NCBI GenBank assembly: GCA_937927265.1 | Contig: CALBCO010000108.1 | Location: 1-16,660, forward strand | Direction of reading: 5' to 3' | DNA length: 16,660 nt | DNA from: an uncultured Verrucomicrobiae bacterium | GTDB lineage: Bacteria > Verrucomicrobiota > Verrucomicrobiia > Palsa-1439 | Shown here: piece by piece, positions 1 to 6,740 of the stretch | Layout: each line of letters begins with the position of its first letter | How positions within the stretch are numbered: position 1 is the first letter of the stretch | Program-made: the position numbers and the translations under genes | Notes under the pieces: model-generated | Told to the model about the DNA's origin: nothing | Seen by the model: only the letters and a program-made list of their open reading frames with translations | Databases searched by the model: none

Positions 1-1
1 G

Positions 2-229
2 AAGGTTTTCCGTCCGGCCACACTGGACCTTGTCCTTACCAAGATGGCGCGTGGCGATGCAAATGACCTGGAGGACATTCGCTTCCTGCTCCAGCGCGAG
101 CCGTTGACCACTGTCCAGCTCGAAGCCGCGTTCCGACGCGCTCGCGTGCCTGACCTGCCCGAAATCCGGGAACTCTTTCGGGCCGCGCAGCCCAAAGTCC
201 TGGCCCTGGCGGGAGAACTGACGCCGTGA
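2..229 (+). CDS. DUF6036-type nucleotidyltransferase, C-terminal part (5' cut by window edge)
   Basis: The reading frame is open from base 2 to a TGA at 227-229, giving about 75 residues of a protein whose start lies outside the window. An ATG at 44 is internal: in-frame codons before it read RPATLDLVLTKM, which continues into ARGDANDLEDIRFLL. That block resembles the C-terminal part of DUF6036-family nucleotidyltransferase-like proteins, where an LDL-TKM-RG--DL-DI-FLL segment is followed by helices containing AFRRARVPDLPEIRELF. These proteins are related to the nucleotidyltransferase fold of AbiEii-type antitoxin/toxin systems and are often found in defence or toxin-antitoxin neighbourhoods. 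The catalytic GS motif would be upstream and is not visible. The family call is from memory of the motif; the function is not demonstrated. Confidence 0.6.
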   Translation, partial: KVFRPATLDLVLTKMARGDANDLEDIRFLLQREPLTTVQLEAAFRRARVPDLPEIRELFRAAQPKVLALAGELTP

Positions 230-236
230 GAACCAT

Positions 237-368
237 TCAGCAGCACAAGACCGGGCAATGGTTTTCGCCGCCGCCCTCGCCAAGGCCCGGAAGTGCGAAC
301 TCGTCACCGGCGACCCGGAGTTGAGGCCGCTGGACAAGGAAATCAAAATCCACTGGCTGAAAGGCTGA
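237..368 (+). pseudogene. PIN-domain (VapC-like) ribonuclease, C-terminal stub
   Basis: From about 237 to the TGA at 366-368 one frame reads DRAMVFAAALAKARKCELV then TGDPELRPLDKEIKIHWLKG. The AAALAKAR helix, the buried strand ending in TGDPE, and the closing KEIKI-WL strand are the usual C-terminus of VapC-type PIN toxins, which are Mg-dependent ribonucleases of about 130 residues. Only about 40 residues are left. No start codon with a ribosome binding site precedes them, and the N-terminal catalytic acids are missing. The stub lies immediately after the stop of the preceding nucleotidyltransferase gene and 4 bp before the HNH reading frame, so this looks like a deletion scar in a former toxin-antitoxin cassette. 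It is probably not expressed as a toxin. Confidence 0.5.
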
Positions 369-372
369 ACCG

Positions 373-1137
373 ATGGTGGCCAAGCACAAAGACTGGACGC
401 GGGATGAACACATCCTCGCCTTCAACCTTTAGTGCAAAATTCCGTTTGGCCGCCAGCACAGTCGCGCGCCGGAAATCGTTGAGCTTGCCAAACTCCTGGG
501 CCGCTCCGCCAACACCGTCGCCCTCAAGCTGAACAACTTCTCCCGGCTCGATCCGGAACTGGCCGCGCGCGGCATCAAGGGCATGGCCCACGGCGCGAAA
601 GGCGAAATCGAAGTGTGGCGCGACTTCGAGGACGACCCCGCCGCGCTGGCGTTCGAGAGCGAACGCCTGCTCGCGAAGTTTAGCGGACGCAAGCTTGAGG
701 ACCTTGCCGACATTGACGAACGCGAACTGCCTGCCGAGGGCCCCGAACGCGAACGCCTGGTGCGCGTACGCGTGAACCAGCATTTCTTTCGCGCCGCGAT
801 GCTGGCCGCTTACGAGGGCAAGTGCTGTGTCACCGGCCTGGCTCTGCCCGAACTGCTTGTCGCCAGTCACATCGTTCCCTGGGCCGATGATCCGAAACAG
901 CGGATGAATCCGAGAAACGGCCTTTGCCTGAACGCGCTCCACGACCGCGCCTTCGACCGCCGGCTGATGTTCTTCGACACGGAACTGAAAGTGCGTTTCC
1001 GGCCTGAACTGAAATCCCGAGCGGACCGTGAGGGCCTGGACTGGCTGTTGCACTTCGAGGGCCGCCCGCTCCGCCTGCCCAATAAGTTCAGGCCCGATAC
1101 CGTGCTGATTCAGCGTCACGCGGCTACTTGCCGGTAG
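373..1137 (+). pseudogene. HNH endonuclease interrupted by an in-frame amber codon
   Basis: The frame beginning at ATG 373 (AAAGG 8-12 bases upstream) reads MVAKHKDWTRDEHILAFNL, then TAG at 430-432, and continues open for 234 further codons to TAG at 1135-1137. Related HNH proteins have LNLYCK-PFG here, so a Tyr codon has probably become TAG by one change. The C-terminal half carries the nuclease: CCVTG at residues 151-155, SHIVPW with His166, NPRNGLC with Asn182, and LHDRAFD with His190, matching an HNH_2-type His-Asn-His site. A restart at ATG 583 would give 184 residues that keep the whole HNH domain but lose the N-terminal helix-turn-helix-like part. Proteins of this kind are usually orphan nucleases in defence regions; the substrate is unknown. 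The protein is likely truncated or inactive unless the amber codon is read through. Confidence 0.8.
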
Positions 1138-1201
1138 CTTCATGTTTTTTCCCTGGTCTTTATCCTGATGGCTAGGCGACGCGAGCAGCGGCCGGCCACG
1201 G

Positions 1202-1387
1202 GTGTTGAGACGCTTCGCTGCGGAGGCGGGGCGGCGCGCGGACGCGGGCGGACTCGCTGAGGAGGAATTGTATCCCAGCGACGCGGCGTGGAGCGGGCTT
1301 TACGACCGGATGCACACGCACAAGCCGGAGGAGACGGAGCGCCGGCTGGCGCTGGCGTTTGAACATGGCGACGGCTTTGCGGAGTGA
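1202..1387 (+). CDS. Small unrecognised ORF (61 codons)
   Basis: A GTG-initiated frame of 61 codons ending TGA at 1385-1387. The product is charged and helical-looking, with EEELYPSDAAW and a C-terminal KPEETERRLALAFEHGDGF segment. I do not recognise a family. No ribosome binding site is visible before the GTG. It could be the tail of a longer gene whose 5' part is frameshifted: another frame from ATG 1168 reads RPATGVETLR and could join it near 1210. It lies between the HNH remnant and vsr on the same strand. It may be non-genic. Confidence 0.25.
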   Translation: MLRRFAAEAGRRADAGGLAEEELYPSDAAWSGLYDRMHTHKPEETERRLALAFEHGDGFAE

Positions 1388-1456
1388 ATGGCCGCGCTGT
1401 GTTCTTTTGCGGCAAATGAAACCATTTTGTCCGTGTTGATCTGTGGCTGATTTGAA

Positions 1457-2002
1457 ATGCCTGACGTCTTCACCAAGGCCAGGCGGTCGGAAGTGATGTC
1501 GCGCATTCGCTCGCGTGGCAATCGCGACACGGAAGTGGCGCTGGCGCGGCTGTTGCGGGCGCATGGCGTCACGGGGTGGCGAAGGCAGGGGGAAATTCGG
1601 AACGCGGAGTGCGGAGTGCGGAATTTAGTCCGAGCCGGCTCACGCCGGCTGCTCCGGGTGAAGGTGGATTTCGTTTTCCGGCGGGAGCGGGTGGCGGTGT
1701 TTGTGGACGGCTGTTTCTGGCACGGGTGTCCGCTTCATTCTCCGCCCGCGCGGTGGTTGCGGAAGAGTTCGATGCCGGGTCGAGGCAATTTGCGTCGTGG
1801 CGCGAAGGCTCGCCGGACGGGCAAGGCGTTCTGGCGGGAGAAGCTAGCGGCGAACTGGTCACGGGATCGGGCCGTGAACCGTGCCCTGCGTCGGGCGGGC
1901 TGGGGGGTGGTGCGAATCTGGGAGCACACCTTGCGGTGGGCCACCAAGGACGCGCAGAACGCGGCGCGGCTCGTGCGACGGATTCAGCGGGCACTGGGTT
2001 GA
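1457..2002 (+). CDS. vsr: Very short patch repair endonuclease (Vsr) with insertion
   Basis: Vsr nicks DNA 5' of the T in T:G mismatches formed when 5-methylcytosine deaminates. The N-terminus MPDVFTKARRSEVMSRIRSR and the DTE motif (Glu26) are typical. Core motifs follow in order: VDFVF with Asp71, the presumed metal-binding catalytic Asp equivalent to E. coli Asp51; AVFVDGCFWHGCP at 80-92 with Trp88, His89 and Cys91; FWREKL; RDRAVNRALRRAGW; and VVRIWEH. At 181 residues it is longer than the usual 135-150. The extra length is a loop at about residues 45-68, encoded by an interspersed repeat, and a longer basic loop at about 95-122. Both are in frame. No cytosine-5 methyltransferase gene is in the window, so its usual dcm partner is absent or distant. 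The start has only a weak ribosome binding site. Confidence 0.88.
   Translation: MPDVFTKARRSEVMSRIRSRGNRDTEVALARLLRAHGVTGWRRQGEIRNAECGVRNLVRAGSRRLLRVKVDFVFRRERVAVFVDGCFWHGCPLHSPPARWLRKSSMPGRGNLRRGAKARRTGKAFWREKLAANWSRDRAVNRALRRAGWGVVRIWEHTLRWATKDAQNAARLVRRIQRALG
1592..1650 (+). repeat. Interspersed palindromic repeat inserted inside vsr
   Basis: Two adjacent elements lie within the vsr frame. The first (1593-1626) is bounded by AAATTC and GAATTT, which are reverse complements, and contains three GCGGA units, two of them in tandem GCGGAGT copies. The second (1633-1650) is a hairpin AGCCGGC-TCAC-GCCGGCT. I associate GCGGAGT repeats of this form with intergenic regions of verrucomicrobial and planctomycete genomes. 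Here one adds about 20 codons just before the strand bearing the catalytic Asp of Vsr without breaking the frame. Confidence 0.6.
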
Positions 2003-2262
2003 CCGCGGCCGGCCGGTGGAAAAACGGCGATACCTGCGTGCGCCATGACGTCTTCCTCGGCCTTGCTGGCACCACGGTATGATGGTTCAACTCACATCCG
2101 GCGGGAAGTGAGCGATGAGGACCTCCAACCTTCCATGCCGAATGCCTTCGGTTGAGCAGAGGTTGTCGAAATGTTCACGGTCTGGGAGGCCAAAGCCCGG
2201 CTTGCTCCAGCGGCGATCGAGGGCGGGGAGAGAGCGGAAAGCGGCCTGAACTCTCGGTCGCG

Positions 2263-2526
2263 TCAGGTCTTTCCTCTGTAGGGCGGCGGGGTCTCGCGCA
2301 AAGCCATTTCTTGCGGCTCACGCGACCGCAGGATTTCGAACACCAACTTCTCCACTTCCACCGGCCCGCCGCGTCTGGACAAATGCAGTAATTCCACGCC
2401 TACCACGTTGTCGTTGGCGTCGTAATCGAGCACCACGCCGGACGCAACCTGCTCCGAGTCCACAATCTCCGCGTCGTTCAGGCGCAGATAGAGCGCGTCC
2501 ACTTCGGGGTCAACGGTCAGTTTCAT
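2263..2526 (-). CDS. DUF2283 domain protein, putative antitoxin-like partner
   Basis: The 87-residue product starts MKLTVDPEVDALYLRLND and contains VVLDYDANDNVVGVELLHLS. This is the characteristic DUF2283 pattern of D--DALYI-L followed by a Y/LDYD--G-VVG-E-L strand. The start is the ATG at 2526-2524, with AAAGG about 7 bases upstream. It overlaps the TGA of the preceding DUF4258 gene as ATGA, so the two are almost certainly translationally coupled. DUF2283 proteins are small and often sit beside DUF4258 or similar small proteins in toxin-antitoxin-like pairs. Which member is toxic, if either, cannot be told from sequence. The C-terminal tail after LRSREPQEM is Pro-rich. Confidence 0.8.
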   Translation of the reverse strand: MKLTVDPEVDALYLRLNDAEIVDSEQVASGVVLDYDANDNVVGVELLHLSRRGGPVEVEKLVFEILRSREPQEMALRETPPPYRGKT

Positions 2527-2774
2527 AGTTTGCCTTTCATGCCTCGGTCGAAGTGCAGGGTGACGATCTTCAACGGATTTTGCCGGGGATCGCACACGAT
2601 ACGCAGGACGCGATAATCCCGTTGGGCAATGGCCGCCAGTCGGTGTTCCATGCCTGGATCATCCGGGTCGGGTTCGGTGCGCTGCGGGTCGGCGATGGCC
2701 TGTTCGAGCCAAGCCGTCTGGATCTTCCGCTCTCGCATCCGGGTGGCTGCGTGCTGGCTCAACTGGTATTTCAC
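2523..2774 (-). CDS. DUF4258 domain protein, putative toxin-like partner
   Basis: The 83-residue product begins MKYQLSQHAATRMRERKI and carries the DUF4258 signature H--TRM-ER-I (His8, Arg12, Arg14, Arg16). This is followed by an RDYRVLRIVCD strand and a closing KIVTLHFDRGMKGKL strand, a compact RelE/BrnT-like alpha-beta layout. The start is GTG at 2774-2772, supported by AAGGTGAG ending 3 bases upstream. The stop overlaps the ATG of the DUF2283 gene by ATGA, making a two-gene operon. By family context this is a candidate ribonuclease-type toxin or its regulator, but no activity is established for it here. Confidence 0.78.
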   Translation of the reverse strand: MKYQLSQHAATRMRERKIQTAWLEQAIADPQRTEPDPDDPGMEHRLAAIAQRDYRVLRIVCDPRQNPLKIVTLHFDRGMKGKL

Positions 2775-3376
2775 GCTCTCACCTTACCGCCCTTTCAGGC
2801 AAATCGTCGCGCCGTGCCCAATGAGGGTGCGGCACGTTTCTGCCCTGCCGTTCTGCAGCGCTTCCGCTTCGCTGATGCTCCGGGGTGGCGGCTGAATGGA
2901 TCTGGCTTCATGTTTTCGTTAGCGCGCGTTCATCGGTGAGTTTCCACTGCGAAAAGCGAGGTTGGTTCTGCTGGCGGTGGCGCAGGTGCGGGTTTGGCCG
3001 GCAGGAAGTTGACGATGAGGGCTGCCACTTGCGGAGGCCGCAACTCGTGCCGGCCGGCGGACGCGGACCTGCCTTTGCGCGTCGCGATCGCGGGTTTGGC
3101 CCATGTCGGGTTCACGGTGGCAAACTATCAGGCCACAGCAGTGGCGTAAATCTTCGAGTCGCGAGTATCAGCGGTTAAATCCTTCGCGCTGGCCGCAATC
3201 AACAGCCGGGTCATGGCCGGAAACCTCTGGCCGGGGGTGTCACGACGCAGCAGGAGTGTGGCTCACGTCACCGCCGCAGGGAAAGCCCAGATCAACCAAC
3301 CTGCCCGGGGATGGAACTGGCCGGGCGGCTTGAGGTTGGGCTGGGTTTCTGTGTGCGGCGCGATGCTTCACGGCGT
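2775..3376. other. About 600-bp stretch with no convincing gene
   Basis: Both strands were read. Short frames exist on the minus strand (such as 2930-3115, Pro/Ala-rich) and on the plus strand, but none has a ribosome binding site, a recognisable domain or consistent coding character. The first ~25 bases hold the promoter-proximal leader of the DUF4258 gene. The rest may be decayed coding sequence, given the pseudogenes on both sides. Confidence 0.5.
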
Positions 3377-3832
3377 TCAACCCACGCGGAACAGAACGGT
3401 GAGGTAGAAGTTGCGCACGCCGAACTGATCGAGCGGCAGGCGCACGGCCTCGCCGTCGCGCAAGCCGGCGGGATAGGCCACGTCCAGCGGAAATTCGCTG
3501 GTCAACGTGCCGTGGCCTTCGCAGCGCCAACATTCGTAGCCGCCCACCGCGCCGCGTCAGCCGCAGGCCGGACACGCCGCCCGGGCCGGAATCCACACGC
3601 GCACCTGGCCGCCTTGTTGCGCGTCCTCGGGGCTGACGACGACTTCGACGGTGAGGCTTTCGAGGCGCTCGGCCTTGGGGCGGGCGAGGTCCTCGAAGTT
3701 GCTCCAGAATCGGTCGAACAGTTCGTCAAAGCTGGGCCGGTAGGTGGCGAAGGATTCGGCGAGCGAAACTTTCTTGCCGCTGCTGGCGTAGGTGCTTTTC
3801 CAGCCGAGGCCCTGTTGCTCGAGCGGGGCGGC
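3377..3832 (-). pseudogene. DnaJ-like co-chaperone, C-terminal remnant with internal TGA
   Basis: One frame from 3832 down to TGA 3379-3377 reads through a single internal TGA (3559-3557). Its order is GWKSTYASSGKKVSLAESF, FDELFDRFWSNFEDLARPK, ESLTVEVVVSPEDAQQGGQ, VRVWIPARAACPACG, stop, RGAVGGYECWRCEGHG, then DVAYPAGLRDGEAVRLPL and NFYLTVLFRVG. That is the substrate-binding half of a J-domain co-chaperone: a reduced zinc knuckle (CPACG...CWRCEG) and a DnaJ_C strand with the PAG--DG--V-L pattern. The internal stop replaces the Gly expected after CPACG, so GGA to TGA is the likely change. A second TGA sits at 3835-3833 and the J domain with HPD motif is absent, so the gene is truncated as well as nonsense-mutated. 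It lies 25 bp past the end of the two-lobed repeat gene. Confidence 0.75.
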
Positions 3833-3857
3833 TCACAGGTTGTCGGTGACTCTTGGC

Positions 3858-5174
3858 TCATGGTAATCCCGGCAGTTTGGAACGAAATGGAGGTCCTGCG
3901 GGTGGTTTTGGCGACGGTTGAGGCTTGGGTGACGTCGCCCCCTTTGACGCCTGGGTTTCGGCAGCCCTCGGCAATGAAATCGGCACGTCAATGGGGGGCG
4001 GTTTGCCCCAAAACGCCTTGTGGTCGAAATACAGCGATTTCAATTCGCCTTTCTCCATGTCCACTTCGGCTTCCACTTTGGAGACTAGGTCATCTTTCGT
4101 TTCGTTTTCGCACCACCACCAAAAGGCGCAACGTGGAATGTTAGTAATCGTCGAAGTGTGGATTTGCGGATTGAAGTCCATCCGGACAAGGTTTGTCGGG
4201 TAGTTGAGTTTGGCGAGTGTGCGTCGGATCAAGGTGATGGCTTGGAGCTGATTCATGTTCCACTTGCCAACGTAATCTTTGATCAGCATGGGCCGGCGCT
4301 CGTTGTCGAAAAGGTTGTCCGGTGCGTAGAACCCGTTGACCATGCTGTTGCGGTAAATGAACCGCCAGCCGTTGGTCAGTTCGAGTTCCACATGAGGCCA
4401 GCCCCCGTTGTCGGTGATTTCAAGGCGGGCGACATGGTTGGTTGTCATGGGGCCGGGAACGGCCAAATCCAATTTCTTCCCGTACTCATCCACCGCACCA
4501 AGGATGATCGGTATGAGTTTCATGGCGTATTCAGGGTTGGTGCGCGGCCCAAAGCTTCGCAACTTGGGCGTCACGTCAATTTTCGGCCACGGACGGCGGA
4601 GATTGGGGTTGAAGCCAAGAACAAACCGCTCCACTCGCTTTGCGTCGGCATTGATTTCCATATCCACCGACTCCCCTCCGCGTGGGCCAGCCCACCGGAT
4701 GCGATATCGGGGCACAATGCCCGTCCGGCTCTTCTCCGGCGGCGTGACGCGCGGCTCTTGTTCGGCAAATACCTTTTCCAGCGGGATGCCAAGCTTCCTC
4801 AACGTGTCTCGCGCCAATTCTACCGCCTCGGTTTGGGTCATTCGCACCGGCCCTACAAAACGCGGGATTTCATTGGGGTCTTGCAACCCATAGAATGAGT
4901 TTGTCGTTTCAAAATGCGCTAAATAGCCATGTTGAAAACCCAAACCGTATCCACTATCGAGTTCCACTCCGAATCCTCCCCATTCGCCTTCATTGACTAA
5001 GAGAGGAACAATGCCACAGTGAACGACCTGCTGGATCGTTACGGGCTGAGGAACAGGCAATTCCAGCTTTCTTGCAGCGTCGGAAACGTACGGCATCATG
5101 GCTACTAACATGGCGTTGGAAAGATTGGCCGTGACTTCAATCATTCCGCTGAGGGGTTCCAGCACGAGGTTCAT
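3858..5174 (-). CDS. Two-lobed repeat protein, copy 1 (unknown function, partner of caspase-like protein)
   Basis: A 438-residue protein, clearly paralogous to the product of 5400-6740: shared NAMLVAMMPYVSD, IPRFVGPVRMT, FAEQEPRVTPP, INADAKRVE, LRRPWPKIDV, TTNHVARLEI and AFWGKPPPIDVPISLP blocks. The protein is an internal duplication. A helix then PVPQPVT, an aromatic strand section and a helix (EAVELARDTLRKLG) are followed by IVPRYRI-W and EINAD; the second lobe repeats this with LAVPGPMT, AITLIRRTLAKLN and EVDMEKG. The helix-strand layout recalls PepSY-like folds, as inference only. The C-terminus is a Lys/Pro-rich tail. No signal peptide is evident. I chose ATG 5174 rather than 5180 because it aligns exactly with the copy-2 start and overlaps the preceding remnant's TGA as ATGA. 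Function unknown. Confidence 0.8.
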   Translation of the reverse strand: MNLVLEPLSGMIEVTANLSNAMLVAMMPYVSDAARKLELPVPQPVTIQQVVHCGIVPLLVNEGEWGGFGVELDSGYGLGFQHGYLAHFETTNSFYGLQDPNEIPRFVGPVRMTQTEAVELARDTLRKLGIPLEKVFAEQEPRVTPPEKSRTGIVPRYRIRWAGPRGGESVDMEINADAKRVERFVLGFNPNLRRPWPKIDVTPKLRSFGPRTNPEYAMKLIPIILGAVDEYGKKLDLAVPGPMTTNHVARLEITDNGGWPHVELELTNGWRFIYRNSMVNGFYAPDNLFDNERRPMLIKDYVGKWNMNQLQAITLIRRTLAKLNYPTNLVRMDFNPQIHTSTITNIPRCAFWWWCENETKDDLVSKVEAEVDMEKGELKSLYFDHKAFWGKPPPIDVPISLPRAAETQASKGATSPKPQPSPKPPAGPPFRSKLPGLP

Positions 5175-5399
5175 GGCCATCTCCAGTCGCCTTTCCTATT
5201 GTATTCCCTCATTTTCAACTCTTGATAACCATACACTCGCAAAGCTCCCCGCAGTTTTACTGCAACTACCCACGATAACGGTGCGGCAGGAAGACAACCC
5301 CAGGTCGGCGTATTCAAGATTCCCGTGACTCCCCCAGCGAGACGGAAATTCGCCGAGAAGCACGTGAGTCTGTCTCGAATCCTGAAAGAGGCTTCTCAC
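5171..5399 (-). pseudogene. Decayed second copy of the caspase-like gene (3' remnant)
   Basis: The frame ending TGA 5173-5171 reads LRGALRVYGY then QELKMREYNRKGDWRWP. It matches the extreme C-terminus of the caspase-like gene at 6737 (LWGALRVYGYNGMRMRDYNR, KGDWRWP), and the DNA is visibly similar from about 5255 to 5171. Further upstream, a different frame reads SSCRTVIVGSCSKTAGSF, which resembles the YRFVFLDGCSTAAGNW active-site Cys region. If that is right, the gene lost roughly the segment between the Cys motif and the C-terminus, with a frame change at the junction near 5245. The C-terminal match is strong; the Cys-region match is tentative. The remnant still supplies the ATGA overlap and a GGAGATGG site just before the copy-1 repeat gene. 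Confidence 0.7.
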
Positions 5400-6740
5400 T
5401 CATGGCTGGCCGGGTAGTTTGTAACGATCTGGTGGACGCCCGAGCGGTTTTGGCTGTGGTTGGGGCTTGAGTGACGGCGCCACCTTTGACGCCTGCATTT
5501 CGGACGCCATTGGCAGCGAAATCGGCACGTCAATTGGAGGTCGCCGACCCCAAAATGCCTTGTGCTCAAAGTAGAGCGACTTCAGCTCGCGTCGGTCTGC
5601 ATCCACCTCCGCTTCCACTTTGGACACCAGGTCGTCGTGTGTTTCGTTTTCGCAATGCCATTCGATCCAATATCGGGGAATACCGGGCAAGGCCGGCTTT
5701 CGGATTCGCGGCCTGAAATCCATGCGAACCAGCTTGGCAGGGTGGTTCAGTCTGCCAATGGAGTGCCGGATCAGGGCGATGGCCTCGTTTTCAGTTATGT
5801 TCCATTGTCCGACAAAGTCCTTAATCAGGATCGGGTGCTGGTCGCTATTGAACAAGTTATCTGGCATGTAGTATCCATTGACCATGTTGTCCCTGTAGAT
5901 AAACCGCCAGCCGTCGGTCAAGTCCACTTCGCAGTGGGGCCGGCCAAGGTTGTCTTGGAGATGGAAACGGGCTACATGATTGGTCGTGAGCGGCCGCGGA
6001 ATAGGCAGGTCCAGGGCTTTCCCGTAATCATCAATTGCGCGCAACACAATCGGCACAAGTGTCCAAGCGTAGTCGGGATTGACCCGTGACGACTCCTCCC
6101 GGCGACAAACCGGCACAACGTCAATCTTCGGCCACGGACGGCGAAGGTGCGGATTAAAAGCGATGGAAAGGGATTCCACTCGTTTCGCATCCGCGTTGAT
6201 TTCAATGTCCACCGACGCTTCCCCCGCCTGCGCGTCGGAACCAATCCGCGGGTTGAGCCACTTGATGCGGTAGCGCGGAACGATGCCTGTGTGCGTTCTG
6301 GGGGGCATAGTGACGCGCGGTTCTTGCTCTGCAAAAACTGATTCCAGAGAAATGCCGAGATTCTGGAGTGTGGCCCTCGCCATCTGCAGCGCCTCATCTT
6401 TCGTCATCCTGACCGGGCCGACAAATTTCGGAATTTCATCCGGGTTCTGGAGTGAGAAATACGAGTGTGGCGTCTGGAAGCTGTCCAGATAACCCCAGTG
6501 GAACCCAAATATCCAGTCGCCCCTAAGTCTAATGCCGCAACCTGCCCAGTCACCATTACGATAGACATAAGGGAGAACACCACAACTGACCACATGGCGC
6601 TGGGTGATCGGTTGTGGCAACGGTATTTCAAGCTTCCTTGCGACGTCAGAAACGTAAGGCAACATCGCCACCAGCACAGCATTGGAGAACTCCGCCGTAA
6701 CTTGCATCACCCCCCCGCTATCGGAAATGTCCAAAATCAT
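5400..6740 (-). CDS. Two-lobed repeat protein, copy 2 (coupled to caspase-like gene)
   Basis: A 446-residue protein with two tandem lobes, about residues 23-210 and 227-405. Matching blocks are AMLPYVSDVARKLEIPLPQP with VLRAIDDYGKALDLPIPRPL; GDWIFGFHWGYLDSF with DGWRFIYRDNMVNGY; KFVGPVRMTKDEALQMA with DFVGQWNITENEAIALI; IVPRYRIKW with GIPRYWIEW; and DIEINADAKRVESL with EAEVDADRRELKSL. A Lys/Pro-rich tail follows residue 411. The start is ATG 6740: its ribosome binding site GGAGGTGG lies in the last codons of the caspase-like gene, and ATG overlaps that gene's TGA (ATGA), so translation is coupled. In-frame sequence upstream only shadows the other gene. No signal peptide is seen, which is odd beside an exported partner. 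I know no characterised family; a folding, inhibitory or substrate role for the protease is possible but unproven. Confidence 0.8.
   Translation of the reverse strand: MILDISDSGGVMQVTAEFSNAVLVAMLPYVSDVARKLEIPLPQPITQRHVVSCGVLPYVYRNGDWAGCGIRLRGDWIFGFHWGYLDSFQTPHSYFSLQNPDEIPKFVGPVRMTKDEALQMARATLQNLGISLESVFAEQEPRVTMPPRTHTGIVPRYRIKWLNPRIGSDAQAGEASVDIEINADAKRVESLSIAFNPHLRRPWPKIDVVPVCRREESSRVNPDYAWTLVPIVLRAIDDYGKALDLPIPRPLTTNHVARFHLQDNLGRPHCEVDLTDGWRFIYRDNMVNGYYMPDNLFNSDQHPILIKDFVGQWNITENEAIALIRHSIGRLNHPAKLVRMDFRPRIRKPALPGIPRYWIEWHCENETHDDLVSKVEAEVDADRRELKSLYFEHKAFWGRRPPIDVPISLPMASEMQASKVAPSLKPQPQPKPLGRPPDRYKLPGQP

Noticed and set aside
343..1143. Minus-strand open frame of 266 codons opposite the HNH gene
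   Set aside because: The plus strand shows the HNH motifs in one frame; the minus frame is a mirror of it with no recognisable family.
1420..1456. Possible dispersed TCCGTGTTGATCTGTGG-type repeat or vsr promoter
   Set aside because: It resembles phrases seen repeatedly in such genomes, but one short copy cannot be called a repeat, and no -35/-10 pair was convincing.
2930..3115. Minus-strand Pro/Ala-rich frame in the gap after the DUF4258 gene
   Set aside because: No ribosome binding site, no domain, and competing frames over the same bases look equally plausible.
3858..3861. ATGA overlap at the end of repeat-protein copy 1 suggesting a third coupled gene
   Set aside because: The frame opened there (MSQESPTT...) is not the frame of the DnaJ remnant and has no recognisable content. 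The similar ATGAG at the end of copy 2 leads only to a 31-codon frame.
3311..4144. Plus-strand open frame of 277 codons over the DnaJ remnant
   Set aside because: It runs antisense to both the DnaJ remnant and the end of the two-lobed repeat gene and has no motif.
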